From an uncultured Bacteroidales bacterium (GTDB lineage: Bacteria > Bacteroidota > Bacteroidia > Bacteroidales > Paludibacteraceae), in assembly GCA_902785605.1 (NCBI GenBank), contig CACZZL010000015.1, positions 1-53,903 on the forward strand: a stretch of DNA of 53,903 nucleotides, written 5' to 3'. How positions within the stretch are numbered: position 1 is the first letter of the stretch; each line of letters starts with the position of its first letter. The translations under genes were made by a program, and so were the position numbers. Below the pieces are notes generated by a model that was not told where the DNA came from, did no database searches, and was given only the letters and a program-made list of their open reading frames with translations. Shown piece after piece: positions 33,011-41,553 of the stretch.

Positions 33011-35338
33011 TTAGCACCCATTGAGGGTTTTTCTAAATGCAGATGGGGTGAGGCCGGTGGAGGTTTTGAAACTGGTGGCGAAGTATTGGGGATTGCTGAA
33101 ACCGCAGGCATAGGCGACCTCTTTGACGGAGAGATCCGTTTGTTGTAGCAATGAGCAAGCGTGCTTGATACGCGCTTCCTGCAAGAAATCTTTGGGCGAG
33201 AGATTAAATAGTTCATGCATCTTTCGGGTCAGCGACGAACGGCTCATGCCGGTGGCTTCCATCAGGTCATCGACATTGATATCCACATTGCCCATATTCG
33301 TTTCCATAAATGCTGTTAGTGTCTGCAAGAACTGTTCATTCTTATTCAGATAGCCGGCAACCATCACTTCCGGTAGGGGCGCCTGCTGTGAGTCTTGTCT
33401 GTTCTGCAAAGCAACCAACCGTTCTTGCACATCGAGATAGGCCTCCAAGGCTTCTTTACGCTTCTTCTTGAGGGCACGCATGTGCAATAAGGAGATGATG
33501 ATAGTGAGCAGCGCAGCAAAAGCTCCGAAAAGCACGAGTGTCTTTCCGAGAGTGCTTTCCATGAAGGTCGGTTGGACGATGATGGTAAGGCGGCGCACGT
33601 TGTTTTGCCACTGTTGGTAGGCGTTGGTGGAGCAAATATCCAGGATATATTCTCCCGGGTGCAGGTCGGGCAGTTGTATCTCTGCGACCGACGAAGCGGC
33701 GCTCCAAGGAGCCTCCTGAGCATCTACTTTATCGAACCGATAGCGGTATAAGACAGCACCGCAGTTTCTGAAATCCAATGCCGAGAACCATACGCCAAGA
33801 CTGCGTTCCTTAGGCGAGAGGACGATCCTGCTCACTGTGTCCACACCGTACTCCATGGGTTCGTTGCTACGTTGGAGCACGCTGATCGCTATACGAACAG
33901 GTTTGGTCTCAGGTTGCAGATCTGCACGGTTCAGCAGCATCAGTCCGTCGTGCGGAGCTACCAGAATTCGTGCGTTGCCGAGATCAAGGGGCGGTACTTC
34001 GCCTAAAATAAGGTGTTCATTGCCCGTATAATTGAAAAAGGCGCTTTCGAAATTGACGATGCCATGTGTAAGCGTGTTGAGCAGGCTTAGGGCATTATTG
34101 CCTTGCAGCAGCAGGGTACTGTCGTTCCACGGCATGATCTCATAGACAATGTCGCTTGCCAAGCCCTCCTTCGTCGTCAAGTGATCAAAACTCCATTTTC
34201 CGGCTTCCATATCGCTCAGCCGAATGCTGTTGAGGCCTCCGCCTTCCGTGCCGACAAACAGTTTCCCGGAATGTTCCGCAAGACACATGACGGCATTGCT
34301 GCTAAGCGAATGACTATTCCCTGTTTCGCGTTGATGCAAGGAGATCTGTCCGTTTCTCACTTCCAACAAACCGATCGTGGTAGCAGCGAACAAGGAGCCA
34401 TCCGTACTTTTTAGCAACCGCCGTATATACATCCCTTCTGTGCCGGGTACTTGCTCAAAAACACCGTCTTTCCCCTGCCATAATCCGAAGCCGTAGGTAG
34501 CGATCCACATCCGTCCCTGCTCATCCGGAAGAATGTCATACGCGTTGCGCACGTTCGGATAGATCTGCCGCTGCTTGCCGTTTATCTCGATCAGTGCCCC
34601 GGGTTTTGTGCCTAACCAGACATGCCCGTCTTCGGTCTCGCGGATACAATAGACCGGTGCACCAAAATCTTCCATCCGGATCACATGCAGCGTGCTGTCA
34701 TAGACTGTCACTTGGTTCGTATATCGTCGGGCAGTCCAAATTTCACCGTTCGAGCGTTTGGCTATATACCGCACTTCATCCTTTCCTATCCGTTTTCCGT
34801 GCGGTATAACAGGCGTAGCGATATACAGACCATGCTCATCTATCAACCACACGTTCTCTGCCGGATCGACATACTGATAACGTATGTTTTGCAGTCGGGT
34901 AAGACCAGTTTGGAAAGTGAGATCCTTACGCCTATAATTGGGGTCATGGTTCGCACGAAGCCGTTCTTGCACCTCTGCTCGTTGTGCTGCTGAGAGCGTG
35001 TCGAAAGTACACGCGCGTGTATTAAATAGGAATATACTGTCTTCTACCAAACAATAGAGGTTGTTGTCTTTGGTCAACTTGATATGCCTGAACTTATCCG
35101 ATGGAGTAGATATATTATCTCCCGGACGCGTCTTGAATGCTACAAAACGAGTCCCGTCGAATCGGTTCAGACCGTTCCAAGTAGCTACCCAAACCATGCC
35201 CGTGGAGTCTTGTACCACATGCGACGTGAGCCAATGACTCAATCCATTCCTATCATCAAAAAAACGCAAACGGTACTCCGTAGCGGAAAGTGAAAGATGC
35301 AAAGCGAAAAGTGAAAGGATAATAACTAAGCGTCTCAT
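33011..35338 (-). CDS. Membrane regulator: propeller sensor + Y_Y_Y + AraC domain, no kinase
   Basis: Likely senses pectin-derived glycan in the periplasm and controls the divergent esterase gene. The 775-residue product has a signal peptide (MRRLVIILSLFALHLSLSA) and two-component-propeller repeats (GLSHWLTSHVVQDSTGMVWV, WNGLNRFDG, DEQGRMWIATYGFGLW). A Y_Y_Y-like Ig domain (RYRFDKVDAQEAPWS) precedes one membrane helix at about 600-622. A coiled region and an AraC-type HTH follow at about 670-775 (DLMEATGMSRSSLTRKM, VAYACGFSNPQYFATSFK). Hybrid two-component systems of Bacteroides have histidine kinase and receiver domains between membrane and AraC; both are absent here. I chose the ATG at 35338 as it starts the signal peptide and lies downstream of the promoter. 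Confidence 0.88.
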   Translation of the reverse strand: MRRLVIILSLFALHLSLSATEYRLRFFDDRNGLSHWLTSHVVQDSTGMVWVATWNGLNRFDGTRFVAFKTRPGDNISTPSDKFRHIKLTKDNNLYCLVEDSIFLFNTRACTFDTLSAAQRAEVQERLRANHDPNYRRKDLTFQTGLTRLQNIRYQYVDPAENVWLIDEHGLYIATPVIPHGKRIGKDEVRYIAKRSNGEIWTARRYTNQVTVYDSTLHVIRMEDFGAPVYCIRETEDGHVWLGTKPGALIEINGKQRQIYPNVRNAYDILPDEQGRMWIATYGFGLWQGKDGVFEQVPGTEGMYIRRLLKSTDGSLFAATTIGLLEVRNGQISLHQRETGNSHSLSSNAVMCLAEHSGKLFVGTEGGGLNSIRLSDMEAGKWSFDHLTTKEGLASDIVYEIMPWNDSTLLLQGNNALSLLNTLTHGIVNFESAFFNYTGNEHLILGEVPPLDLGNARILVAPHDGLMLLNRADLQPETKPVRIAISVLQRSNEPMEYGVDTVSRIVLSPKERSLGVWFSALDFRNCGAVLYRYRFDKVDAQEAPWSAASSVAEIQLPDLHPGEYILDICSTNAYQQWQNNVRRLTIIVQPTFMESTLGKTLVLFGAFAALLTIIISLLHMRALKKKRKEALEAYLDVQERLVALQNRQDSQQAPLPEVMVAGYLNKNEQFLQTLTAFMETNMGNVDINVDDLMEATGMSRSSLTRKMHELFNLSPKDFLQEARIKHACSLLQQTDLSVKEVAYACGFSNPQYFATSFKTSTGLTPSAFRKTLNGC

Positions 35339-35362
35339 GGTGGTTTTGTGTAAAAATCGGTG

Positions 35363-35394
35363 CAAAGGTACACAAAAAAATCCACATATGCAAA
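35363..35394 (-). promoter_or_regulatory. Promoter of the AraC-type regulator
   Basis: On the minus strand TTTG (35394-35391, in TTTGCATATG) and TACCTTTG (35370-35363) are separated by 20 nt, upstream of the ATG at 35338. Confidence 0.85.
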
Positions 35395-35444
35395 TTTTAT
35401 ACGTCTTTGGTGAGTTTTTGTACGCCCATATGCGCGAATTGTTG

Positions 35445-35452
35445 TACTTTTG
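35445..35452 (+). promoter_or_regulatory. -7 element of the CE12/CE8 gene promoter
   Basis: TACTTTTG at 35445-35452 is a good -7 box, but no TTTG lies at the standard 20-nt spacing (TTTG at 35417-35420 is 24 nt away). That fits a regulated promoter facing the divergent AraC-type gene. Confidence 0.6.
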
Positions 35453-35493
35453 CGGCGTAATTACATAATCGTTTAACCCAAAATAAATCAGCA

Positions 35494-38400
35494 ATGAAAA
35501 AAATCTTTTCGCTTTTCGTAGCTATGATGCTTTGCCTGCCGATGATGCAGGGAGCCATCAAAGTACACACCATCGGCGATTCAACGATGGCGGAGTATGA
35601 TGAGAGTACGACGGATAAACGAGGCTGGGGTATGTACCTCGGTTCGTTCTTCGATCCGGCTTTCGTCACAGTTAATAACCGTGGTAAGTCGGGAGCCGAC
35701 ACCCGTGGTTTCTATACCGGTGCCGCTTATTGGCCTTCGGTCAAGAGCCAGATGCAAGCAGGTGACTACCTGCTCATCCAGTTCGCCCACAACGATGAAG
35801 GTACCGTCACCTATGGTATGGATAATCTGGAGTATGCGGCGTATTGTGCAGCCAATAGCCTGCCTGCACCGACCGATGCACGTGGTACTAACCCGCAGAC
35901 GACTTATCGTGACATGCTGCGCGCGTTCATTGATGAAGCGCGCGCGTTAGGCGTGAACCCCGTCTTGGTCGGACCGATATGCCGTGCGTATTTCCAAGGT
36001 AACAACATCCGCCGAAACGGTCAGCATGACCTCGGCGATAAATTCTCCAAGATTGAGAACGGTGTGCTGTACGAGAACCAGAGTCTGCCTGCCGGTGACT
36101 CTACCATGAGTTACGTGAAGGCGATGAAAGTCGTAGCAGCAGAGAAGAATGTACCGTTCATCGACCTCACCGAAGCAACGCGCCAACTGTACCTGTCGTA
36201 CGGCGAGACGCAGTGTTTGAGTCTGCTCTTCTGCGAAGGCGACAAAACCCATACCAACGCCATGGGAGGTAACCTCGTGGCACGTGCTGCGGCGCAACTG
36301 CTCAAGAACGCAGGCGTCTTAGCGGAGCATATCACGATTCCGACCGACATCACGGCCAACCCCAACGCTATCGAGATAGGCGAGACCTATTGCGGGGTAG
36401 CGCAGAACAAGGAGTTCCTGCTCACCGGTTATGGTCTGGAACCGGCTAACGGTACGGTCGCTCTAACCGCTACAGCGAACTTGCAGATTTCGCTTGATAA
36501 AGTCAACTATGCGTCCACGGCCAATGCTACCTACAGCGGCGGTTCGATGTTTCAGAAGGTGTATGTGCGTGCTAACTACAGCACCGGTGGAGAACAACTC
36601 GACACCATCTATGCGACCTCCGGCGAACATGTGATTGCTATCCCTGTCAGCGCAACGGCTATCTCGTTGGACGGCGGTGCAGAGGTTAGTGCTACATGGG
36701 CTATCAATGCCCGTCCGGTACCTGCTGCCGTCGTAGAAGGTCCGATCAGTGCCGCGTTCGCAATGAGTAACATGGCATGTATGGATTATAGCAAGAATTA
36801 TTTCACAGACGGCGATGAGACAGGTATCGTCCTCGCACGTTTCCATAACTCCGCTAACGGCAGCAGCCGTACCCCGTGGCCTGCCGGTGAGATAGATGAG
36901 AATGCCAGCCGTTATATCGATTTTGCCATCACCGCTCCCGAGGCAATGGACGTACGTATCACCGGCATATCCATGGATGTCACCGCAGACGCTACATCCA
37001 CGATGTGCTATCATATTAATACCGGTTTCGGCGATGCCTTCACAAACGTGATGACCGTCTATGAGAAACGTAACTTGCCTAACCGTGCTATCGAACATGT
37101 TAACCTTACGCCGACTCTTACCGTCAAAGCCGGAAAGACCCTTCACGTGCGCGTGCTGCCTTGGCATGACTACGGAGAGGAGAAGGACAGCAAATATATA
37201 TGCCTTCGTAACGTCGTTATCTCCGGTCAGGCTTTTGCTGCAGAACCGGGAGATGAACCGGGCGATGAACCGGGCGAAGAGACCAACGAGCATACGTTCG
37301 GTATGGCGGCTGATGCAGATCATACTAACCATACGCTCACTGCTCCTTCGTTGTTACCATCTACGAGCGACAAGGTGGCTGTAGCTACCGTACCCGCTAC
37401 TTATGCCGTTTTGACGAACCGCAATGTTTATCACGGAGATGCAACCGCTTACACGGCACCGGTGACGTATCGTAACTTAGCCAATAATGTGACCATTAAG
37501 ACGCAAGCGGATGCCGAATCCAGCGATGCGTATGTAGCATTCAAAATGACTATTGCGGACGGTTATGTCTTCAACGCAAGCGAGATCAATACAGACCTCT
37601 ATCTGGATAACAAATCCAACTGGTTCTATGAGTTTATCATCGAAGGCGCTAACGGTTTACCGCTCTTCAAATCGGCTACGCAAACGATCGGCGCTGGTCA
37701 GAGCGGAACAGGACATAAAGCTACTTTGGCGCTGGAAAGCGAGACCGTCAAGAACCTCAAGGGTGAGATCACGGTGAAGTTCATCTATTGGATCAATAGC
37801 GGTTCGACACTGTTAGCTATCAAAGATTTTAATATCAAAGGAACGGTCGAAGAGGCAGCTGCACGCACCTTCACGGATTTCAAAGTGGAATTTCGCGACA
37901 ACCCCTATGTCGTCCTTCTGCCGGAGAACCATCAATTGCCGGAAGGTGTAACGATTGCGGGCACCAACTATAACGGAGTCCAGCATGGTATCTACGGCGG
38001 TACCGTCACCGTACCGGTGGACGGACCGGTGAAGTTCACTATCGGCGCATGTCAGTTTAGCAAGACCGATATCACCGTGAAAAAGAACGGTGTGAATTTT
38101 GCTACGTTTAGCAATGTCGGTCCCTGTGGCGAGCAGAAACCGAATTACAACCAGTTCGTTACATGGACTTATAATGTGGAAGAAGCCGCTACATTGACTT
38201 TCGAGTTCGGCAATCAGACTTTTGTCCCGTATTTCTTCGCTGAAGCATGTGATTACATTGCACAAGCAATGGTTAGTTATTATGATACGGACGGTACAAC
38301 GCTCTTAGGTAGCGAGATCGTGGACGGCGGTTCGGCTTTGGTATATGCTTATAGCGTTTCGGACGTAACCGTACCAGCAGGTAAGGCTTTCCGCGGTTGG

Positions 38401-40107
38401 TTCGCTTCGGCGGAGCCTAATGCCCTCAAAGTGGCAGAAGGAACGACCGTTATCGAGAGCCTCAAACTCTATGCCCATGCAACGGATATCGAGGTAGCAG
38501 AAGTAGGTAAGGTCTTCAACTACGACCTGACCCAACGCTCTTTCTATCCGGAGGATCATGAACTCATCTCCATCACCGGCGGTACGTATAATGGAACACA
38601 GCACGGATGGCAGTTCAGCGCCAATGGCACGATTACGATTGAGGTAGCCGGAAACGCCCTCATTAGTTTGGCGCTCTGCAAATACGGCAATGCCAGCACA
38701 CTCGCTTGCGTGGACGCGAATAGCAATCCTGTCGGAGAACCGATCACTTTGCCGGTAGCTGCAGACGGAAACAAAGGTGTGTTCCGCTATACCGGTCCTG
38801 CCACTACGCTCACTTTCACCCTCTCTAACGGTGGTTACGTACACGCTGTCAAGGTGTATAACCTGGAGCAGGTACCGACCCTCAATGAAGCCGGTTACTA
38901 CGTCATCGGAGCAGGTGATGCTGCCGGTTTGGTGTTGGCCTTGGAGACGGCACAGCCTTACGATAAGATCTTCCTTCCAAATGGTATATATGACCTCGGT
39001 ACGGCAACTCTCACCCATATCGACCAGACGGTCAGCCTGATCGGTCAGTCGATGGAAGGTGTACTCATTCAGAACCATCCGCTGGCAGCCGGTATGAATA
39101 ATGCCGAGACGTTCTATATCGGTGCCGATAATGTCTATCTGCAAGACCTCGCTATCCGCTGCGATGTGTCCTATGAAGGCAGTTCAGCCAGTGGAGTAGG
39201 TATCGCCGTACAGGTGCGCGGAGACAAGAGCATCATGAAACAAGTAGATCTGCAAGGTAACCAGGATACGTATTATTCTTCTTACCCGGCTACCGCACGC
39301 GGTTATTTCGAAGACGGACGTATCGAAGGTACGGTGGATTATATTTGCGGTGGCGGCGATATGTGGTTTGAGAATACCTTGTTATACAATAATGCACGAG
39401 CGCATGCAGATGTTATCCTCGCGCCTTCGACGGCCGCAGAGACCGTTTACGGCTACGTGCTCAATAACTGTACCATTGACGGTGATGTTAGTCAAGCCGG
39501 AAGATGGAATCTCGCACGCGGTTGGCATAACAGCCCTGCCGCTACCTTCCTCAATGCTACCTGTCTCATCGCTCCGTCGGCACAAGGTTACACCTATATG
39601 AGCGCTGACCTCCCCGTCCGCTTCCATGAGTATAACACGCATCTGGAAGACGGTACGCCGGTTACAGGTCATAACCTGAACGGACTCAACTATGCCGCTA
39701 ACTCCGATGCTATCTATCTCGAAGCTATCGGTAATTACACCTATGATAACGTGGTCAAAGGAGCCGACAACTGGGATGCACGCGCTATCGCAGCGCAGGC
39801 TGTCGCTAATCCCAAAGTTATCGATGACGATGCGGCTTACCTCATTGAGAACGAAGGTACTTTCGTTGCCCTACTCAAAGGTAGTGAACTGAACCTTGCT
39901 TCCTACATCGGCAAGACCCTCCGCAAAGCCAATGCACGCGGCGGCTTCGGTGCTCCGGCTACGATTGAAGATACGGAGACAGGAGTGGAGAATGTAAATT
40001 TGAAATCTGAAATCATAAATCATAAATTTATCCGTAACGGACAGTTACTGATAGTAAAAGACGGCAAGATCTATAACGCTATGGGACAAATAGTAAATAG
40101 TAAATGA
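35494..40107 (+). CDS. Secreted CE12 acetylesterase + CE8 pectin methylesterase fusion
   Basis: Predicted to strip acetyl and methyl esters from pectin outside the cell. The 1537-residue product has a signal peptide (MKKIFSLFVAMMLCLPMMQG). An SGNH esterase of the rhamnogalacturonan acetylesterase type has HTIGDSTMAEYD with Ser near 30, LIQFAHNDEG and DKTHTNAMGG near 250-258. Several beta-sandwich modules follow, including an Asp/Glu/Pro linker near 585-595 (EPGDEPGDEPGEE) and two similar units with TYNGTQHGW/NYNGVQHGI. A right-handed helix pectinesterase has GNQDTYY near 1256, GTVDYICGGG near 1279 and NLARGW near 1339, matching PME catalytic Asp and Arg motifs. The tail FIRNGQLLIVKDGKIYNAMG ends it. 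It is divergent from the AraC-type regulator. Confidence 0.88.
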   Translation: MKKIFSLFVAMMLCLPMMQGAIKVHTIGDSTMAEYDESTTDKRGWGMYLGSFFDPAFVTVNNRGKSGADTRGFYTGAAYWPSVKSQMQAGDYLLIQFAHNDEGTVTYGMDNLEYAAYCAANSLPAPTDARGTNPQTTYRDMLRAFIDEARALGVNPVLVGPICRAYFQGNNIRRNGQHDLGDKFSKIENGVLYENQSLPAGDSTMSYVKAMKVVAAEKNVPFIDLTEATRQLYLSYGETQCLSLLFCEGDKTHTNAMGGNLVARAAAQLLKNAGVLAEHITIPTDITANPNAIEIGETYCGVAQNKEFLLTGYGLEPANGTVALTATANLQISLDKVNYASTANATYSGGSMFQKVYVRANYSTGGEQLDTIYATSGEHVIAIPVSATAISLDGGAEVSATWAINARPVPAAVVEGPISAAFAMSNMACMDYSKNYFTDGDETGIVLARFHNSANGSSRTPWPAGEIDENASRYIDFAITAPEAMDVRITGISMDVTADATSTMCYHINTGFGDAFTNVMTVYEKRNLPNRAIEHVNLTPTLTVKAGKTLHVRVLPWHDYGEEKDSKYICLRNVVISGQAFAAEPGDEPGDEPGEETNEHTFGMAADADHTNHTLTAPSLLPSTSDKVAVATVPATYAVLTNRNVYHGDATAYTAPVTYRNLANNVTIKTQADAESSDAYVAFKMTIADGYVFNASEINTDLYLDNKSNWFYEFIIEGANGLPLFKSATQTIGAGQSGTGHKATLALESETVKNLKGEITVKFIYWINSGSTLLAIKDFNIKGTVEEAAARTFTDFKVEFRDNPYVVLLPENHQLPEGVTIAGTNYNGVQHGIYGGTVTVPVDGPVKFTIGACQFSKTDITVKKNGVNFATFSNVGPCGEQKPNYNQFVTWTYNVEEAATLTFEFGNQTFVPYFFAEACDYIAQAMVSYYDTDGTTLLGSEIVDGGSALVYAYSVSDVTVPAGKAFRGWFASAEPNALKVAEGTTVIESLKLYAHATDIEVAEVGKVFNYDLTQRSFYPEDHELISITGGTYNGTQHGWQFSANGTITIEVAGNALISLALCKYGNASTLACVDANSNPVGEPITLPVAADGNKGVFRYTGPATTLTFTLSNGGYVHAVKVYNLEQVPTLNEAGYYVIGAGDAAGLVLALETAQPYDKIFLPNGIYDLGTATLTHIDQTVSLIGQSMEGVLIQNHPLAAGMNNAETFYIGADNVYLQDLAIRCDVSYEGSSASGVGIAVQVRGDKSIMKQVDLQGNQDTYYSSYPATARGYFEDGRIEGTVDYICGGGDMWFENTLLYNNARAHADVILAPSTAAETVYGYVLNNCTIDGDVSQAGRWNLARGWHNSPAATFLNATCLIAPSAQGYTYMSADLPVRFHEYNTHLEDGTPVTGHNLNGLNYAANSDAIYLEAIGNYTYDNVVKGADNWDARAIAAQAVANPKVIDDDAAYLIENEGTFVALLKGSELNLASYIGKTLRKANARGGFGAPATIEDTETGVENVNLKSEIINHKFIRNGQLLIVKDGKIYNAMGQIVNSK

Positions 40108-40123
40108 CAAAATCGTAAATAGT

Positions 40124-40254
40124 ATGAAACGAGTATATTTTTCTCCGGTTATGGAGACCTATCCCATAAATCCGGCATCCGTTCTCTGCGCCTGTACACA
40201 GGCACACCCTTTGGTGTGGATAATAACGCTACAAATGACCTGATCATTTCGTAA
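40124..40254 (+). pseudogene. Small MKxxYxxP-type peptide gene with frameshift
   Basis: The start frame reads MKRVYFSPVMETYPINPASV and LCA, then drifts to a stop at 40241-40243. Shifted frame gives YTGTPFGVDNNATNDLIIS and TAA at 40252-40254. Joined, they make a roughly 43-residue peptide of the MKKxYxxP..E...LCAS type, common and uncharacterised in Bacteroidales. The break (131 nt, not a multiple of three) lies around 40190-40200. It may be a one-base sequence error or real decay. Confidence 0.55.
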
Positions 40255-40281
40255 GTCGTATAACGTATTGTTATCCCAAAA

Positions 40282-40314
40282 GGCGGTTCACGTTCAGCGT
40301 GAGCCGTCTTTTTT
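40282..40314 (+). terminator. Terminator downstream of the pectin esterase
   Basis: GGCGGTTCACG (40282-40292) pairs with CGTGAGCCGTC (40298-40308) around TTCAG, followed by six T residues. Confidence 0.9.
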
Positions 40315-40382
40315 CGTAAGTATGCCGGAGGCACACTCAGGGACACGTTGTCCACTGAGAAATCCCGCCTTCCGGGGTACTT
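40315..40382. repeat. REP-like palindromic element, copy A
   Basis: The outer arms AAGTATGCCGGAGGC and GCCTTCCGGGGTACTT enclose the inner hairpin CTCAGGGACA-CG-TTGTCCACTGAG (one bulge). It matches 32530-32596 with several changes that keep pairing. It sits directly between a terminator and the start of the next gene. Confidence 0.7.
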
Positions 40383-40383
40383 T

Positions 40384-40608
40384 ATGAATAATTATCAGTT
40401 CTTAGTATCAGAGCGCGAGCAGGGTAGGTTCGATGAATACATGCATCGCGGATTGATCAGTTCCAATCTTTTTATGTGGATGGAGGTTTATGATTATCAT
40501 CTTCTCCATCCCAAAGTAAGTACATGGTTTGTAGCCAATACATTTGGTATAGACCAAAAACATGTGCGCAATATTTATGCCTACATGGAGAGCGGTGAAA
40601 AATTGTGA
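40384..40608 (+). CDS. Small putative helix-turn-helix protein
   Basis: Not recognised by family name. The 74-residue product starts MNNYQFLVSEREQGRFDEYM and contains LLHPKVSTWFVANTFGIDQK followed by HVRNIYAYM. This has the spacing of a helix-turn-helix (VANTFGIDQKHVRNIY as recognition part). I chose ATG 40384, right after the palindromic repeat, because residues encoded upstream belong to that repeat. It is the first gene of the small-gene cluster and could be its regulator, which is an inference. Confidence 0.6.
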   Translation: MNNYQFLVSEREQGRFDEYMHRGLISSNLFMWMEVYDYHLLHPKVSTWFVANTFGIDQKHVRNIYAYMESGEKL

Positions 40609-40645
40609 GGACTTTTTTGTCCTCGGTCATGTCATCAAAAAACTC

Positions 40646-40653
40646 TACCTTTG
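40646..40653 (+). promoter_or_regulatory. -7 promoter element before the 107-residue gene
   Basis: TACCTTTG at 40646-40653 is followed by GCACC, as in other promoters here. The -33 region is poor (TTTG at 40616-40619). A small hairpin GAGGAC-T6-GTCCTC (40607-40624) overlaps this -33 position. The resulting leader is about 175 nt. Confidence 0.6.
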
Positions 40654-40732
40654 CACCGCCTTTCGAAAGATAGGCGTAGCAGATTGTTTTCTCGCAAAAG
40701 AAAAAAGAAGCAAAAAAGAAAATCTAAAAATG

Positions 40733-40822
40733 TACAAAAGGGTGTTACGTACTGCGCGTATGAGTAGCACCATATGTAACACCCTTTTGTAACACCTTTA
40801 TGTAACACCTTTATGTAACACC
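40733..40822. promoter_or_regulatory. Leader hairpin plus 13-bp-spaced GTAACACC repeats
   Basis: TACAAAAGGGTGTTAC (40733-40748) is perfectly complementary to GTAACACCCTTTTGTA (40776-40791), giving a 16-bp stem. The 3' arm core GTAACACC recurs at 40776, 40789, 40802 and 40815, exactly 13 bp apart. The last copy ends 12 nt before the ATG at 40835. The single 5' arm could pair with any of the four copies, so alternative folds near the ribosome-binding region are possible. Confidence 0.75.
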
Positions 40823-40834
40823 AATTAATAATTT

Positions 40835-41158
40835 ATGAATGATTTTCAACCATTATGGGCGCTGCTTCGTGAACATGGTTCGAGCGCCAAACGAGAAACC
40901 GAATGTGCGGCACTTTGGGCAAGCTACACGCCTGAAGTGCAGCAGCGAGTGTATGACGCCATTCGCTCCAAACTGGAGCAAGGCAAGTTTGTTCATTACG
41001 ATCCTCTGCGTGCCATGGAGGAGAATGCGCGACCTCCACGGCTACAGACTCTCAGTTACGCCGATTATTACGCCCGCTATCACACCACCGAACCCCGTGA
41101 CGGCTGGCAAATGGCAAACCCGACGGGACAGAAGGTCATCTATGTCCGAAACGGATAA
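40835..41158 (+). CDS. Conserved hypothetical, 107 residues
   Basis: Function unknown. The product begins MNDFQPLWALLREHGSSAKR, has a helical middle (TPEVQQRVYDAIRSKLEQGK), then KFVHYDPLRAMEEN, SYADYYARYHTTEPRDGW and ends NPTGQKVIYVRNG. The helical half and the YADYY...NPTGQ...YV ending look like a family I associate with small accessory modules of Bacteroidales, but I cannot name it. No signal peptide or membrane segment is visible. It is preceded by the repeat-rich leader. Confidence 0.65.
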   Translation: MNDFQPLWALLREHGSSAKRETECAALWASYTPEVQQRVYDAIRSKLEQGKFVHYDPLRAMEENARPPRLQTLSYADYYARYHTTEPRDGWQMANPTGQKVIYVRNG

Positions 41159-41194
41159 AACTTTGTCAATTGTCGTCGGATCGCATCCGACAAA

Positions 41195-41232
41195 TATTCA
41201 TTATTCATTAATCATTATTCATTATTTTTATT
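41195..41232. repeat. Short-period repeat ATTCATT
   Basis: ATTCATTATTCATTAATCAT followed by TATTCATTATTTTTATT fills the gap before the ATG at 41233. It is another junction tract with a unit of about 7-8 bases. Confidence 0.65.
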
Positions 41233-41553
41233 ATGGCAAATTGTTTATTTCCCGCCGGTATTGAAAAGGTCTCCGGCACACTCTCGAAATCAACTATCGT
41301 CACCTCCAAAGGTGTCATCACCAAACGCGTCATTGCTTGTGTTCGCAACGGCAAACAAAAGATCTACATCCGCGAAGACAAACCCCGTTGCACTAAACCT
41401 ACCGAAGGTGAGATTGCCGCTCGTTCATCCTTCGCATTCATGGCTTCCGAAGTATCACGCCGCATGGCCAATGGCGACAAGCGTCCACGCAAACTCATCT
41501 GGGCAGAAGTCAAAGCCGAATTTAAGAAAGGAGACACCCATGCCGAAGTATAG
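41233..41553 (+). CDS. VSG-L-K family small protein (member 1)
   Basis: Function unknown. The 106-residue product starts MANCLFPAGIEKVSGTLSKS, then has VIACVRNGKQKIYIRED, KPTEGEIAARSSFAFMASEV and RMANGDKRPRKLIWAEVKAE. The opening G-I-x-x-V-S-G-x-L-x-K followed by a YxR strand and a helical segment is also seen in the proteins at 42906 and 43349. It is basic, with no signal peptide or membrane segment; nucleic-acid binding is possible but unproven. The next gene overlaps it by 14 nt. Confidence 0.65.
   Translation: MANCLFPAGIEKVSGTLSKSTIVTSKGVITKRVIACVRNGKQKIYIREDKPRCTKPTEGEIAARSSFAFMASEVSRRMANGDKRPRKLIWAEVKAEFKKGDTHAEV

Noticed and set aside
40776-40822. Evenly spaced repeats that might be a CRISPR array
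   Set aside because: The unit is only 8 bp with 5-bp gaps, no spacers of usual length and no cas genes nearby. It is better explained as a leader or operator repeat.
41261-41540. Upstream part of a longer frame (172 codons) before the 79-residue gene
   Set aside because: It is out of frame inside the better supported VSG-L-K gene 41233-41553. The ATG at 41540 gives a coupled small gene instead.
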